Positions 1 to 8,473 of a stretch of DNA of 18,055 nucleotides are shown one piece after another. This DNA comes from an uncultured Synergistales bacterium (GTDB lineage Bacteria > Synergistota > Synergistia > Synergistales > Aminobacteriaceae): positions 1-18,055 of the forward strand of contig CAJOGG010000007.1 in the NCBI GenBank assembly GCA_905234205.1. Direction: 5' to 3'. The translations under genes were made by a program, and so were the position numbers. A model generated the notes under the pieces. That model was not told the DNA's origin. It did no database searches and was given only the letters and a program-made list of their open reading frames with translations. Positions within the stretch are counted from its first letter, which is position 1, and every line of letters begins with the position of its first letter.

Positions 1-440
1 GTGTAGACTTCCTCAAGCGCGAAAGGTTCATAATGTTCGTCCTTCTTCTTGTACTTATCGAACACGTACCCGCATAATCCAGCCGCTTCGCCCAACGCTG
101 CGCACAAGCCTTTACATTCTTTAAAGCCCTCAAGAATCACACGTGAGCTCTTATTATGTTGACGACCGATTGAACGTAATCCCCAAGCCAACGAGTCACG
201 CAGCAATTTCACGTTACACTTCTCGCGTTTACCTAGGCCAAGCAGATATAAATTCTTCACACCCGAGTCAAACACTGGGACTCTGAATAAGCTACCTTTT
301 TTGCCGGTGAAGTCCTTGCGCTCAATTACCCCATTAACAATTTCTCCGAGCCTGTCATCAAGCCCGGAGCATTTGTCGTTCTCACATAGTGGCAATAGAA
401 TTGAATCTACCGCACTATTATCAAATCGTTTAACCTGCAT
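1..440 (-). CDS. pepA: Leucyl aminopeptidase (M17 family), N-terminal part, cut by window edge
   Basis: The minus strand is open from an ATG at 440 to the left edge, giving about 146 residues starting MQVKRFDNSAVDSILLPL. The translation has the alpha/beta N-terminal domain typical of M17 metallo-aminopeptidases: a strand ending in YLLGLGKREK, then a helix with LRDSLAWGLRS, then GEAAGLCGYVFDKYKKK, which matches the family's ...EG..L..Y.FD.YK segment before the catalytic domain. The metal-binding catalytic domain lies outside the window, so activity cannot be judged. Family members are cytosolic enzymes that release N-terminal residues from peptides. The ATG is one base after the rpmB stop, so the two genes are probably co-transcribed. 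A GAGGG about 12 bases upstream, inside the rpmB tail, is the only ribosome-binding candidate. Confidence 0.85.
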   Translation of the reverse strand, partial: MQVKRFDNSAVDSILLPLCENDKCSGLDDRLGEIVNGVIERKDFTGKKGSLFRVPVFDSGVKNLYLLGLGKREKCNVKLLRDSLAWGLRSIGRQHNKSSRVILEGFKECKGLCAALGEAAGLCGYVFDKYKKKDEHYEPFALEEVY

Positions 441-441
441 T

Positions 442-639
442 CTAGCGAGCAGCCCTCTTAACAAATCCTGAGCGTAAACACTTCGTGCATACTTTTACTT
501 TGAGTAACTCTCCGTCACCAGCGTCTACTCTGACCGTTTGAAGATTGATATTCCAGCGTCTACGTGTATGACGGTTTGAATGGCTCACGGCGTTTCCAGC
601 TACAGGACCACGTCCGCAGAAATCACAATATTTTGCCAT
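442..639 (-). CDS. rpmB: Ribosomal protein L28
   Basis: This is a 65-residue protein of the large ribosomal subunit. It begins MAKYCDFCGRGP and ends CTKCLRSGFVKRAAR, with the SHSNRHTRRRWNINLQ core typical of bacterial L28. It is the cysteine-containing form: CxxC near the N-terminus (C5, C8) and CxxC near the C-terminus, expected to bind zinc. The ATG at 639 is preferred because L28 proteins start with MA(K/R)xC and an AGGAGG lies 11 bases upstream (651-656). A TTG nine bases further upstream, at 648, would sit only two bases from that AGGAGG. The gene is followed one base later by pepA. L28 is normally not an operon partner of pepA, so the linkage looks lineage-specific. Confidence 0.95.
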   Translation of the reverse strand: MAKYCDFCGRGPVAGNAVSHSNRHTRRRWNINLQTVRVDAGDGELLKVKVCTKCLRSGFVKRAAR

Positions 640-686
640 AATTGACAATTCCTCCTAATTAACTTCATGAAATTAATTTACGCGGG

Positions 687-717
687 CTATTATAGCAAAA
701 AGGGGTATAATTCACGA
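687..717. promoter_or_regulatory. Divergent promoter region between rpmB and the DJ-1 gene
   Basis: Two TATAAT hexamers face opposite ways: one on the minus strand at 689-694 (for rpmB-pepA) and one on the plus strand at 706-711 (for the DJ-1/lgt genes). No convincing TTGACA lies at the right distance for either; the minus-strand candidate at 712-717 matches three of six bases. The two -10 elements sit about 17 bp apart, so the two promoters would compete for polymerase if both are used. Confidence 0.4.
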
Positions 718-742
718 AAATTCATTCAGGAGGTTATTATTT

Positions 743-1297
743 ATGAAAACCGCAGCAGTATTTCTCATCAACGGCTTTGAAGAGACAGAGGCACTCACAA
801 CAGTAGATATTTTACGACGAGGCGGCGTTGTTGTTACGACAGTTTCATTAATGCCCGGTCAGGAAGTTATCAGCAAGAATAAAATTCCCGTAAGAGCTGA
901 CGCGATGTTTGACTCGATCAAGAACGAAAAATTTGACATGCTTGTATTACCCGGAGGCACTCTAACAATCAAGGACCACGAAGGACTTCAGGAGCTTATC
1001 AAGAAATATCACATGGACGGCAAATTAATCGGGGCTATCTGTGCAGCACCTGCGGCTCTCGGTAAGGCTGGAGTCCTGGCCGGGAAAACTGCTGTATGTT
1101 ATCCAGGACTTGAAAGTCATTTAACGGGTGCGCGAATTGGTCATAACATCGTGGAGACTGACGGCAATATAACGACTGCGAAGGGGCCGGCTGTAACTCC
1201 GTTCTTTGCGTTGAAGCTCTTAGAGATTCTTGAGGGCAAGGCTATGGCTGATGAAGTTGCAGAAGCTTTCTTGATCCCATTGGTATATAACAGGTAA
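743..1297 (+). CDS. DJ-1/PfpI family protein (YajL/ThiJ type)
   Basis: This 184-residue cytosolic protein matches the DJ-1 size and fold. It has the N-terminal strand MKTAAVFLINGFEETEAL, LVLPGG at about 68-73 and the nucleophile elbow GAICAAPAAL. Cys100 matches the reactive cysteine of DJ-1 (C106) and Glu16 matches its E18, which tunes the cysteine. Family members have been assigned chaperone, glyoxalase and protein-deglycase roles. The sequence supports an intact redox-active cysteine but does not show which activity applies. AGGAGG at 728-733 lies nine bases before the ATG. The stop codon directly abuts the next ATG at 1298, so it is very likely translated in one operon with the Lgt-family gene. 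Confidence 0.9.
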   Translation: MKTAAVFLINGFEETEALTTVDILRRGGVVVTTVSLMPGQEVISKNKIPVRADAMFDSIKNEKFDMLVLPGGTLTIKDHEGLQELIKKYHMDGKLIGAICAAPAALGKAGVLAGKTAVCYPGLESHLTGARIGHNIVETDGNITTAKGPAVTPFFALKLLEILEGKAMADEVAEAFLIPLVYNR

Positions 1298-2074
1298 ATG
1301 TATCCGACATTATTCACGATATTCGGCTTTAGAGTCGACACGTACAGCGTAGTTTGGTTCATAGCGTTATCGCTTGCAATAGTGTGGGTGATAAAACGGC
1401 TGGAACTTTACGAGATTGACGAGGACGAGGCACGCACGATTATGAGCGTGTCTTTTTTCTGCATGTTGTTAGGAGCGCGTTCACCCGAATATATTGCTAA
1501 CTGGAAAATTTATTTCAATAGGCCGTCGTTGTTGCTTGACTTGAATCGCGGAGGCTTGCATGAAGTTGGAGCTATATCCGGAGCTTTTCTGGCTGCGTTT
1601 TTAATGAGCGTTATTCGTCGCAAAATTTCGTTCCTGAAATTGTGTGAGGCTGCTGCTATGCCTGCATTGCTTGCTATAGCTGTGGGGCGTTGGGGTTGTT
1701 TCCTGAATGGTTGTTGCGTTGGGTTACACTCTGACTTTTTCACGGCGGTACATTTTCCGAGGGACGCAGAAGGATTTTTGAGGCACCCTGTACAAGTTTA
1801 TTACTCGCTCGCTGCGTTTGTGATTATGTTCGTGATGTTGTTCGTTGAGAAAAAATTCACGCGCTATAAATATCATTCAGTGATCGCTCCGTTGACCTTG
1901 ATCTTGTATTCGCTGATGAGAATCTTTGTCGATTACACGAGAGTGCGTGGTTCTTTGTTGTCCAGAGTCGCACATCATTGGAACTATAAATTGCTAGTCT
2001 ATGCACTTCCTTTGGAGATATTATGGCTTGTTTATGGAGCGTATATTTATTTTTTTCGAGAGGCTCGTAAATAA
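1298..2074 (+). CDS. lgt: Lgt-family membrane protein (prolipoprotein diacylglyceryl transferase-like, divergent)
   Basis: This 258-residue polytopic membrane protein has about seven hydrophobic segments. The order of landmarks is that of Lgt: an N-terminal FGFRVDTYS before the first helix, GGLHEVGAISGAF around residue 85-97, AVGRWGCFLNGCC around 129-140, HPVQVYYSLAAF around 163-174, and a C-terminal basic loop (RIFVDYTRVRG). Lgt transfers diacylglycerol from phosphatidylglycerol to the lipobox cysteine of prelipoproteins. Several usually conserved residues differ: the His of HGGLIG is not in place, and the GRxGNFxNGE signature reads GRWGCFLNGCC, with Cys at the usual Asn and Glu positions. 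Arg131, Asn137 and the HP(V/S)Q motif remain. It may be the housekeeping Lgt of this lineage or an Lgt-like paralogue. It starts at the ATG right after the DJ-1 stop, without a strong Shine-Dalgarno of its own, which implies translational coupling. Confidence 0.75.
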   Translation: MYPTLFTIFGFRVDTYSVVWFIALSLAIVWVIKRLELYEIDEDEARTIMSVSFFCMLLGARSPEYIANWKIYFNRPSLLLDLNRGGLHEVGAISGAFLAAFLMSVIRRKISFLKLCEAAAMPALLAIAVGRWGCFLNGCCVGLHSDFFTAVHFPRDAEGFLRHPVQVYYSLAAFVIMFVMLFVEKKFTRYKYHSVIAPLTLILYSLMRIFVDYTRVRGSLLSRVAHHWNYKLLVYALPLEILWLVYGAYIYFFREARK

Positions 2075-2083
2075 TTGTGAACG

Positions 2084-2200
2084 CTGAAAAATTTGCGAGT
2101 TTTTGTAGTTGAAAATGTAGTTGAAAAAATCTTACCTGAAGGCTATCCGGAATCGTTGGAAAAATCACGCGCATATTATATTGCACTAAGTCAAAATTAG
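2084..2200 (+). pseudogene. Short coding-like remnant between lgt and htrA
   Basis: The frame ending at TAG 2198-2200 translates downstream of 2105 as VVENVVEKILPEGYPESL followed by EKSRAYYIALSQN. This has the balanced acidic and hydrophobic composition of real protein rather than shadow frame. It has no ATG. It could start at CTG 2084 or TTG 2093, giving about 36-38 residues. Alternatively, a GTG at 2077 (codons NAEKFASF) joins it smoothly if one T is removed from the T-run at 2100-2104. I do not recognise the family. It is either a decayed gene fragment or a micro-protein gene. The lgt stop is at 2072-2074, so it sits directly downstream. Confidence 0.4.
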
Positions 2201-2297
2201 TGAATTATAGTCAGTAAAACGGAGCATGAACTTATTCACACTCACGACTAAAATATTTCGCCGTATAAAAAATTTGTATGGAGGTATTTTGTTAGAG

Positions 2298-3761
2298 ATG
2301 ACAAGCAAAAAATTTATGGCGCTATTCCTGACGCTTGCAATGATTCTTACGACAACAGGAGGGGCTTTTGCGGCACTTTCACCGATCGCGCTCTCACAAT
2401 CTAATCCGATAGTCCCCATAGTTAAGAATGCATCTATCGCCGTGGTTAATATTGACGTTGAGAAAACCGCAACAAGATCATTCTCACCATTTCCATTTGA
2501 TGACGATCCGATCTTCAAAAGATTTTTCGGGGACACGTTCAAAGAGTTCACGCGTTCAGTACCAATGAAGGGAAGAGGTTCAGGCTTCATAGTCTCAAAA
2601 GAAGGCTTAATCCTCACGAATAATCACGTCGTTGATGGCGTTGACAAAATCACAGTGTCAGTTCTGCTGAAGGACGGCGACAAGAAAACTTACCCGGCTA
2701 CGATAAAGGGCAATGACCCCGCTTATGACTTGGCCGTGATAAAAATTGAACCCGATGAAGATTTACCGGTGCTTGAGCTTGGAGACTCTGACGCGCTTGA
2801 AGTTGGCGAGTTCGTCGTAGCTATAGGTAACCCTTACGGCTTTGAACATTCAGTTACGGCTGGAGTCATCAGCGCAAAAAATCGTAGCATTCACGCACAA
2901 GACGTAAACTTTGATGACTTTCTCCAGACCGACGCGGCAATTAACCCCGGCAACTCCGGCGGACCATTACTCAACATGGAAGGCAAAGTCGTAGGAATTA
3001 ACACAGCTATCGTTCCTTATGCTCAAGGCTTGGGATTTGCAATTCCAGTCAACAAAGCTAAAGAGATTATGGGCGATTTAGTTTCTTATGGACGAGTCAA
3101 ACGCGGCTGGCTTGGTGTATCCATAAGGGATATTGATCCGAAAATTGCCAAGGCTTACAAAGTTGATGGCACTCAAGGCGCAATGATCGCTGATGTATTC
3201 AAAGGCGACCCCGCGGACAAAGCAGGCCTCAAACGCGCCGATATAGTTGTTGAGATTAACGGAGAAAAGATTAAGGACGCAAACGCATTCGTGCAGAAGA
3301 TCAGAACGCTTGCCCCCGGTTCAGTTGCTAAACTTGTAGTAATTCGTAGAGGCAAGAAAATGAACTTTGAAGTAAAACTCGCAGAACGCGCTAATTCAGC
3401 AGACGGCCGACCGGAAACTTCATCAACGTCATCAGGAGAAAAGGCTGAAAGCGATGGAAGTGACGTGTTAAAGGAATTCGGGATCAGCAAGGTTGAGAAA
3501 ATCAACGACACTTTGAGACGAAAATACAGGCTTGCTTCAGACGCTGAAGGACTCGTTGTAACTGAACTTGATAGAAATTCCAAGGCTGTGTTTGATGGCG
3601 AAGTCAATGAGGGCGATATTATTCTTGACGTCAACGGCCAAGAAGTCAGCTCGACGGAAGATATTAAAAAAGCTATGGGCGACGAAGATTCGATTTTGTT
3701 GTTCCTGGAGCGTGACGGATCGCCGTTTTTGATCTCAATCACTAAGGAAGAGAAGAAGTAA
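2298..3761 (+). CDS. degP: Exported HtrA/DegP serine protease with two PDZ domains
   Basis: This is a 487-residue envelope protease. A signal peptide (TSKKFMALFLTLAMILTTTG, then GAFA, cleavage after AFA) leads into a trypsin-like domain with the full triad: His110 (TNNHVV), Asp144 (YDLAVIK) and Ser220 (GNSGGPLL). PDZ1 follows (from GWLGVSIRD, about 270-365), then a Ser/Gly-rich linker and a shorter PDZ2 with EGDIILDVNGQEV. HtrA proteins degrade or refold misfolded periplasmic proteins. GGAGG at 2280-2284 leaves two possible starts: ATG 2298 (13-base spacing) or TTG 2289 (4-base spacing). Both keep the signal peptide. The ATG at 2226 has no usable spacing and would bury the signal peptide. A possible promoter, TTGCAC-N19-TATAGT (2181-2211), overlaps the end of the upstream remnant. 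Confidence 0.95.
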   Translation: MTSKKFMALFLTLAMILTTTGGAFAALSPIALSQSNPIVPIVKNASIAVVNIDVEKTATRSFSPFPFDDDPIFKRFFGDTFKEFTRSVPMKGRGSGFIVSKEGLILTNNHVVDGVDKITVSVLLKDGDKKTYPATIKGNDPAYDLAVIKIEPDEDLPVLELGDSDALEVGEFVVAIGNPYGFEHSVTAGVISAKNRSIHAQDVNFDDFLQTDAAINPGNSGGPLLNMEGKVVGINTAIVPYAQGLGFAIPVNKAKEIMGDLVSYGRVKRGWLGVSIRDIDPKIAKAYKVDGTQGAMIADVFKGDPADKAGLKRADIVVEINGEKIKDANAFVQKIRTLAPGSVAKLVVIRRGKKMNFEVKLAERANSADGRPETSSTSSGEKAESDGSDVLKEFGISKVEKINDTLRRKYRLASDAEGLVVTELDRNSKAVFDGEVNEGDIILDVNGQEVSSTEDIKKAMGDEDSILLFLERDGSPFLISITKEEKK

Positions 3762-3776
3762 GAACATTAACAAGAG

Positions 3777-3804
3777 TCCCGGTGATGAGCCGGGATTTAT
3801 TTTT
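3777..3804 (+). terminator. Intrinsic terminator of htrA/degP
   Basis: The six-pair stem TCCCGG (3777-3782) / CCGGGA (3790-3795), with a seven-base loop, is followed by TTTATTTTT. The T-run overlaps the last codons of the convergent GGDEF gene. On the minus strand the hairpin lacks a T-run, so it mainly serves the plus strand. Confidence 0.85.
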
Positions 3805-4828
3805 GCCATACAACTTGCGATTGTCTTTGTTCCCTGTCATTGTTCAAAGAGTTTTCGGCTTCGTCGATAATTCCATCTATAGTTTCGGTCTTGCTAAAAT
3901 GTTCGTACTTGGCCCAGCCGATATTGACTCGTAAATGATAGGGTAAGCCCCTTGACATTGCAGCGTTGCTTATGTAATTGCGAATGTGTTCGATAAATAA
4001 TTCCCTATCATCTTTATTTTCAACCTCAGCAGTGATTATAAAGTCGTCACCGTAATATCTAGATATATAACATTGATGTTCTTCGTCGCGAAATTTCTTG
4101 AAAGCCCCGGCTATTATCTTCAAAGCTTTGTCCCCTTCATGGCGTCCGTAACGTGAATTTATTACCGACATTCCATCAACGTCAATCATAAAAACGTGAA
4201 GTAAATCAAGCTTCGAGTTCTCGTCGTTAAAAATTTCTGATAAGCTTCTGTATAAGCCGTTCTTGTTTGGAATCTTTGTTAATGGGTCTATTGATACGAG
4301 GCTCTCGGAGTAATTCAAGTACATGATTATATCGGCAATGATCATCACGTAGCACAAGAACGTGTTCTTCCAGTTTCGCGTCTGAATCCAAATGAGACTC
4401 ACTATCACTAACACATACACTGCAGTAAGCAATCTCGTCTTATTTTTCCCCGCACGTTTTGTATTCAAGTGGGCAGTGTGCCTTGTAAGGATCATGTACT
4501 TAATCATTAACAAGCCCGCAAAAACGAACGACAGCAAATTTATCCCTATCATTGTTTTCTTGGCTATGTCGGAATTAGGAATTATATTCACGTCAATCAA
4601 CACGCTTAAAAATTTTGTCAGGCAATAAATTATCTCGACAAACAACATCCTGCTCCATACTACACGAGCTTCAGTTTGATCCGATGAATTTTGTTGACGG
4701 TTGAAGAGAATGACAAACACCACCATACACATAATGTAGGCTTCCATACTCAAAAACGCGTAACCAGTATTTGAGAAAGTTGTCGTAGTATCTTCGAAAA
4801 TTTTGGCAATCGAGGCAATTAAAGACAT
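3797..4828 (-). CDS. Membrane-anchored GGDEF-domain protein with degenerate active site
   Basis: This 343-residue protein has an N-terminal half with about five hydrophobic segments (for example the AYIMCMVVFVILF and LLTAVYVLVIVSLIWI stretches). The C-terminal half is a GGDEF-type nucleotidyl cyclase fold opening with the DPLTKIPNKNG signature (from D181). Diguanylate cyclases make c-di-GMP from two GTP. Here the signature loop reads YGDDF (259-263) instead of GG(D/E)EF, and the upstream NDxYGH motif reads NSRYGR, losing a guanine-contacting Asp. The metal-binding Asp216 and Asp261 are retained. It may be a weak or inactive cyclase acting as a GTP or c-di-GMP sensor. No EAL, PAS or receiver domain is present. 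ATG 4828 is chosen because AGGAGG (4837-4842) sits eight bases upstream; an ATG at 4888 would place that site inside the gene. Confidence 0.85.
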   Translation of the reverse strand: MSLIASIAKIFEDTTTTFSNTGYAFLSMEAYIMCMVVFVILFNRQQNSSDQTEARVVWSRMLFVEIIYCLTKFLSVLIDVNIIPNSDIAKKTMIGINLLSFVFAGLLMIKYMILTRHTAHLNTKRAGKNKTRLLTAVYVLVIVSLIWIQTRNWKNTFLCYVMIIADIIMYLNYSESLVSIDPLTKIPNKNGLYRSLSEIFNDENSKLDLLHVFMIDVDGMSVINSRYGRHEGDKALKIIAGAFKKFRDEEHQCYISRYYGDDFIITAEVENKDDRELFIEHIRNYISNAAMSRGLPYHLRVNIGWAKYEHFSKTETIDGIIDEAENSLNNDREQRQSQVVWQK

Positions 4829-4871
4829 GCTTCGTTCCTCCTCATAAATCTTTTTTGAATTTTGAATGAAT

Positions 4872-4877
4872 ATTATA
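4872..4877 (-). promoter_or_regulatory. Possible -10 element for the GGDEF gene
   Basis: TATAAT on the minus strand, about 45 bases before the start at 4828. The nearest -35 candidate (TTGCTT, 4897-4902) has only three matching bases and a 19-base spacer. Confidence 0.4.
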
Positions 4878-4932
4878 GCCTTATCCATATACGCATAAGC
4901 AAGCGCAAAATATTTTCCCGTCGCTTTAGTTA

Positions 4933-4960
4933 TTGAATGCCAAAAATTTTTGAGTATAAT
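4933..4960 (+). promoter_or_regulatory. Promoter of the V-ATPase operon
   Basis: TTGAAT (4933-4938), a 16-base spacer and a perfect TATAAT (4955-4960) form the best sigma70-type promoter in the window. Transcription would begin near 4967, about 57 bases before the first gene at 5024. Confidence 0.75.
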
Positions 4961-5023
4961 TTAACCCGTTTTAGCAATTATTCACGCGATAACTAATCAT
5001 TTATAGGGGAGGTGAGCAATATA

Positions 5024-5359
5024 ATGGCGGATAACCCAACAATCGCTGAGATCAAAGCAGCAGAAATTCAAGCCGCTAATGCTGTGCAGAAAGCTAAAGA
5101 GGACGCAGCCAAGAAGCTCAATAGAGCAAGTGCCGACGCTGAAAACTCTTTGAAGGAAGCACGACAGAACGCCGCACGACAATTTAGGGACAAGATACGC
5201 AGAGCCGAAGAAGCAGCCGAGACGAAAGCCCAAGCTGTTTTATCAAAGCGAGAGGCAGACGCTAAAGCTTTTTACGACAAGAACAAGAGTAAGATTCAAG
5301 CTGCAGCTTCATTCATAACGGAAGAGGTGATCAAGAAATATGGGAGTAGCCAAGCTTAA
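5024..5359 (+). CDS. ntpF: V-type ATPase subunit G (NtpF; peripheral stalk)
   Basis: This 111-residue, almost entirely helical protein is rich in Ala, Lys, Glu and Gln, with a continuous coiled-coil pattern from about residue 8 to 95. This is typical of the G (also called H) subunit, which pairs with subunit E to form the peripheral stalk of V/A-type ATPases. Its place as first gene matches E. hirae ntpF. The ATG at 5024 is used because GGAGG (5008-5012) lies 11 bases upstream; the GTG at 5012 overlaps that Shine-Dalgarno. The 3' end overlaps ntpI by 20 bases. Confidence 0.85.
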   Translation: MADNPTIAEIKAAEIQAANAVQKAKEDAAKKLNRASADAENSLKEARQNAARQFRDKIRRAEEAAETKAQAVLSKREADAKAFYDKNKSKIQAAASFITEEVIKKYGSSQA

Positions 5360-7343
5360 GAAGGCGGAACTTTATTATCACAAATCCGTTCATGAACAAA
5401 TTGCCGCCGCTCTTCAAGAAACAGGAGCTTGTCAGATAATCAGCACCACCGAGGAAAATCAAACTCACCCCGCTGAAGTTGAAGCCCTTATCTCGAAGAA
5501 TGAAGAGATGCTTGCCGATGTTCGTTATCTTAACAGGACATTGACCCCTCATTATGTTGATCCAGTCCCTGCGCTCGACAGAATGTTAGGTGAACGCCCT
5601 GAAGTTACCATGAGTGAACTTGAGGAACTTGCATCTACGACGGATTTGAAGGCGGTCTGCGATAAGACTCGCAATGTTGAACACGATACAGCAGACGTGA
5701 GACTCAAACTCTCTGAAGCAAGATTGAACGTTTCGATTTTGTCTTCATTGGGATTTTTTGAGTATCCGCTCTCTGTAATAACTGAAGGAACCCAAACTCT
5801 TACAGGCTTAGTGGGGACGATTAAGGCCGAGAAGATTGAAGGGTTAAAGGCTGCGTTAGGTGATTTCTCGTTATTTGCACATGACACTGAATTAATCATT
5901 GCTCCTTATGACGTGAAGAACAAAACGCAAGATGTGTACGTGGCTTTGCTTTATGCTCGAAGTGTTGAAGCGTCGGTTAAAGAACTCTGCGCTAAAAATG
6001 GCGTATCGTTTGTAGAAATTCCGGCAACATTCAAAGAGACTCCGGCTGAAGAGCTTGAGAAGTACACGGCTTCAATAACGGATCTTGAGGCTAAAGAGTC
6101 AGACTTGGCCGAAAAATTAGCAGCTATAGCTCAAGAATGTGTGCCGACTGTTCAGAAACTCTCTGACTATTACAATAGTTTAGCGACGAGATACAACGGG
6201 ACTGCACAGAGCGAAGAGACTGATTGTGCAATGTTGACTCGATTCTGGCTTCCGGCAAGCCGTGCTGACGAGATTAGAGCAAAGATCGAAGCTATAAGCC
6301 CGGAGATTGATTTAACGTTAGCTGATCCTGAACCAGGAGAAGAGCCTCCGTCGTTGTTGAACAATGGAAGCTTGATTAGGCCGTTTAACATTCTCACGGA
6401 GCTATATTCATCACCGACTTACAGGGGCATTGATCCTACACCGTTGCTTGCGCCATTCTTCTGGGTATTCTTTGGAATGTGCTTGGGCGATGCTGGATAC
6501 GCGCTTGTAGTGTTCGGGACGATTCTTTATGTATTCAAGAAGTACAAGAAAATTTCACTGGGCGTTAAGGATTTCATCAAATTATTCTTATTCTGTTCGG
6601 TGTCTACGTTTATTTACGGCGTTATTTCGGGCTCATTCTTCGGGAATTTCATTGACAGCTTTGTGCCGATCTTAGTACCGTTGAAGAACTCGTTAATGCT
6701 TGTTGACCCAATGACAAACCCAATGCAAGTTTTAGGCATTTCGTTATTGTTGGGCGTAATTCATTTGATGTTCGGTTTATTAATTGCAGCGTATGACAAA
6801 TTACGTTCAGGGCAGTTTATCGACGCTATCGGGAATGACATTTCCTGGTTCTTGTTAATCGTGGGCTTGTGCTTACTTGGAACAGGAATGGGAGGAATGT
6901 TGCCGCCACACTTTGTCCAGATAGGTCAAGCAATGGCTGGTATCGGAGCTGTAATAATTTTCCTGTACGCTGGCAAAGGTAAGAAGGGCATAATCAGCAA
7001 AATCATATCCGGCTTCTTAGCGTTATACGGATCGACATCATATTTAGGCGATATTTTGAGTTACAGCAGATTGTTAGCACTTGGCTTTGGTTCAGCTGTT
7101 ATCGGAATGGTTATTAACTTACTCGGCGGACTTGCTGCTGATATTCCGTACGTGGGCTGGCTCATTGCTATAGTCGTAATAATCGGCGGCCATATTTTCA
7201 GTATCGCAATTAACATACTCGGCTCATTCGTTCACCCGTTGAGATTACAGTATGTTGAGTTTTTCGGAAAGTTTTATAGCGGTGGTGGAGAAGCCTTTAC
7301 CCCGTTGACGCTCTCACAGGAATATGTAAACGTGAAGGCGTAG
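5340..7343 (+). CDS. ntpI: V-type ATPase subunit I (a subunit, ion channel half)
   Basis: This 667-residue membrane stator subunit forms the ion half-channels against the c-ring. The first ~350 residues are soluble and coiled-coil rich. From about residue 365 come the membrane helices, opening with LLAPFFWVFFGMCLGDAGYAL. The conserved SYLGDILSYSRLLALG contains Arg577, the candidate for the essential stator arginine. The end shows HPLRLQYVEFFGKFYSGGGEAF, the usual C-terminal signature, with Arg635. It starts inside ntpF and is probably coupled to it, with GAGGTG about 10 bases upstream of the ATG. Length and motifs look complete. Confidence 0.95.
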   Translation: MGVAKLKKAELYYHKSVHEQIAAALQETGACQIISTTEENQTHPAEVEALISKNEEMLADVRYLNRTLTPHYVDPVPALDRMLGERPEVTMSELEELASTTDLKAVCDKTRNVEHDTADVRLKLSEARLNVSILSSLGFFEYPLSVITEGTQTLTGLVGTIKAEKIEGLKAALGDFSLFAHDTELIIAPYDVKNKTQDVYVALLYARSVEASVKELCAKNGVSFVEIPATFKETPAEELEKYTASITDLEAKESDLAEKLAAIAQECVPTVQKLSDYYNSLATRYNGTAQSEETDCAMLTRFWLPASRADEIRAKIEAISPEIDLTLADPEPGEEPPSLLNNGSLIRPFNILTELYSSPTYRGIDPTPLLAPFFWVFFGMCLGDAGYALVVFGTILYVFKKYKKISLGVKDFIKLFLFCSVSTFIYGVISGSFFGNFIDSFVPILVPLKNSLMLVDPMTNPMQVLGISLLLGVIHLMFGLLIAAYDKLRSGQFIDAIGNDISWFLLIVGLCLLGTGMGGMLPPHFVQIGQAMAGIGAVIIFLYAGKGKKGIISKIISGFLALYGSTSYLGDILSYSRLLALGFGSAVIGMVINLLGGLAADIPYVGWLIAIVVIIGGHIFSIAINILGSFVHPLRLQYVEFFGKFYSGGGEAFTPLTLSQEYVNVKA

Positions 7344-7375
7344 AAATTTTATTTATTCATGAAAGGAACGTGTAA

Positions 7376-7864
<489 letters not shown>

Positions 7865-7882
7865 TCGGGCAGGTGTTGAATA

Positions 7883-8461
7883 ATGGCACTTGCAGATATT
7901 AAAGCGAAAATCAAAGCCGATTCACAAGCCCAGATAAAGGCACTCGAAGCAGAAAACGACGCTAAAGTACGAGAGATAAGCCGCAAGGTAAACGCCGAGA
8001 TCAAAGAAGTTCAGGACGCATATGCTGTAAGACTTGGCAAGGAAGAACCTGAAGTGTTACGTCGTCGCGAGATAGTTGCAGAACTTGACGCGAAGAGAAT
8101 CGATCTTGGTGTACGTCAAAAACTCGTCGGCGAAGCTTTTGAAGCATCGTTGAAGCAACTGGTTGAAATGGCCCCGGATAAATACGTGAAGTTCGCGGAT
8201 AAATTAATGGCTCAAGCTGTATCAACCGGTAAAGAAGTCGTGTTCGTCGGCAAAAACGAGAAACATTTAGATCAACGCTGGGTAGACGGTTACAACGCGT
8301 CCCATAACACAACGCTAACTCTTTCACAGGAGAGACTCCCAATAGCTGGCGGTTTCGTTCTTAGAAATGACAAGATCGACACAAATTGTTCATGGGAAAT
8401 GTTGCTTGCTGATGCTCGCGCTGATATAGAGACTGAAGTAGTGAAGCGTTTATTCGCGTAA
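7883..8461 (+). CDS. ntpE: V-type ATPase subunit E (peripheral stalk)
   Basis: This 192-residue protein has an N-terminal coiled coil of about 90 residues rich in Lys, Glu and Ala, followed by a compact globular domain containing GGFVLRNDKIDTNCSWEMLL. That element (GG..l..g.i..n.t...l) is characteristic of V/A-ATPase subunit E. The protein dimerises with subunit G to hold the catalytic head against the membrane stator. An AGGTG lies just upstream of the ATG, and the gap to ntpK is 18 bases. Confidence 0.9.
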   Translation: MALADIKAKIKADSQAQIKALEAENDAKVREISRKVNAEIKEVQDAYAVRLGKEEPEVLRRREIVAELDAKRIDLGVRQKLVGEAFEASLKQLVEMAPDKYVKFADKLMAQAVSTGKEVVFVGKNEKHLDQRWVDGYNASHNTTLTLSQERLPIAGGFVLRNDKIDTNCSWEMLLADARADIETEVVKRLFA

Positions 8462-8473
8462 GGGGGTGCTGCA

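Noticed and set aside
3173..3742. Long minus-strand open frame (189 codons) inside degP
   Set aside because: It lies fully antisense to a conserved protease with intact triad and PDZ domains, has a Ser-rich shadow composition, and has no ribosome binding site.
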